DNA of 64,000 nt, from the NCBI GenBank assembly GCA_946965045.2, contig OX337230.1:3782001-3846000 (forward strand), in the 5' to 3' direction. Below the pieces are notes generated by a model. It ran no database searches and had not been told where the DNA came from. It worked only from the letters and a program-made list of their open reading frames with translations. The stretch is from Epithemia pelagica. Lineage: Eukaryota; Bacillariophyta; Bacillariophyceae; Surirellales; Surirellaceae. Positions 63,652 through 64,000 of the stretch are shown here, piece by piece; within the stretch, counting starts at the first letter, position 1, and every line of letters begins with the position of its first letter. The position numbers were made by a program, and so were the translations under genes.

Positions 63652-64000
63652 AATAATACCACATTCCATTCAATACCACCACCTATACACACACGACAGT
63701 TTAAAACTTGTAGCCGATAAATTTTTAAGGCACCAGTTTTTCCTCCCGACAAGAGTCACACCTCTCTGCCAGGAACGGAGAGAAGTAGAACGGAGATGAT
63801 TCTTGCTTGTCGGGGCGGTTGTGTTAGCCATAGCTAGAAGCAGCTGTGAAAAATTGTGTTTCAGGAAAAAGAACTCAGATCAATGATTGAGCAAGGGTTG
63901 CTGTCTCTTTTTCTTTCCAAAGATGATGCTGGGAACTCCGGAAAGCTGGGAGCTCCGGAAAGTTGTTATCCGTGGTGTGGATCCATTGTCAACAATCCTT
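63652..64000. other. 3' flank of the PP2A gene, no gene seen
   Basis: A GGGAACTCCGGAAAGCTGGG...GAGCTCCGGAAAG short direct repeat lies at about 63933-63960. Nothing else is recognised up to the window edge. Confidence 0.5.

Overview
The window looks like nuclear DNA of a photosynthetic stramenopile, most likely a TE-rich diatom. Supporting signs are a Ty1/copia element of the diatom CoDi type, a duplicated gene for a plastid-lumen preprotein with a twin-arginine signal, an M11 (gametolysin) protease with ShKT domains, GT-AG introns of 65-110 bp, and Asn/Asp/Gln-rich homopolymer tracts in host proteins. The species cannot be fixed from sequence alone.

Layout. (1) 1-20.6 kb is an accessory block that reads as one large DNA-transposon-like cluster. 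It has a 105-bp array (1-980), a RING/zinc protein with a possible Ulp1-like core (1096-4107), a 419-bp foldback MITE, a dioxygenase-like gene with one in-frame TAG (4708-6651), two related Cys-rich genes (6691-7566 and 11720-12991) around a 4-kb array of 170-bp repeats, a 1376-aa DDE transposase-like gene (13395-17525), and a divergent three-exon gene (17960-20287) followed by a 44-bp array. (2) 20.9-28.6 kb is flanked by nearly identical 108-bp direct repeats and holds an unknown Pro-rich gene and a damaged CoDi-type retrotransposon. (3) 28.5-32.5 kb has a P-loop ATPase fragment and an unusual single-ORF fusion of polynucleotide kinase/phosphatase with an aldo-keto reductase, carrying a PCNA-binding motif. 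(4) 33.15-38.32 kb and 49.41-55.20 kb are two direct copies of a 5.2-kb segment: mitochondrial-carrier remnant, basic/repeat-rich gene, lumen protein, TLDc gene. (5) Between the copies lies a 6.9-kb transposon (38503-45445) with TA target duplication and 31-bp TIRs. It carries a DDE transposase, a SET-domain protein and two further genes, and abuts two non-autonomous elements. (6) 55-64 kb holds the full-length TLDc gene, MITEs, an M11 metalloprotease and a canonical PP2A catalytic subunit with a MITE just upstream.

How the parts relate. The 1-20 kb cluster joins a transposase with candidate SUMO/ubiquitin-type and base-oxidation functions. The 38.5-45.4 kb element joins a transposase with a lysine-methyltransferase-type domain. 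Both suggest mobile elements carrying their own chromatin or protein-modification genes. A 578-bp internal-deletion derivative of the second element sits at 62063-62640, showing that the family has moved elsewhere in this locus. The host genes are separate housekeeping functions: DNA repair, plastid, TLDc/oxidative stress, protease, phosphatase.
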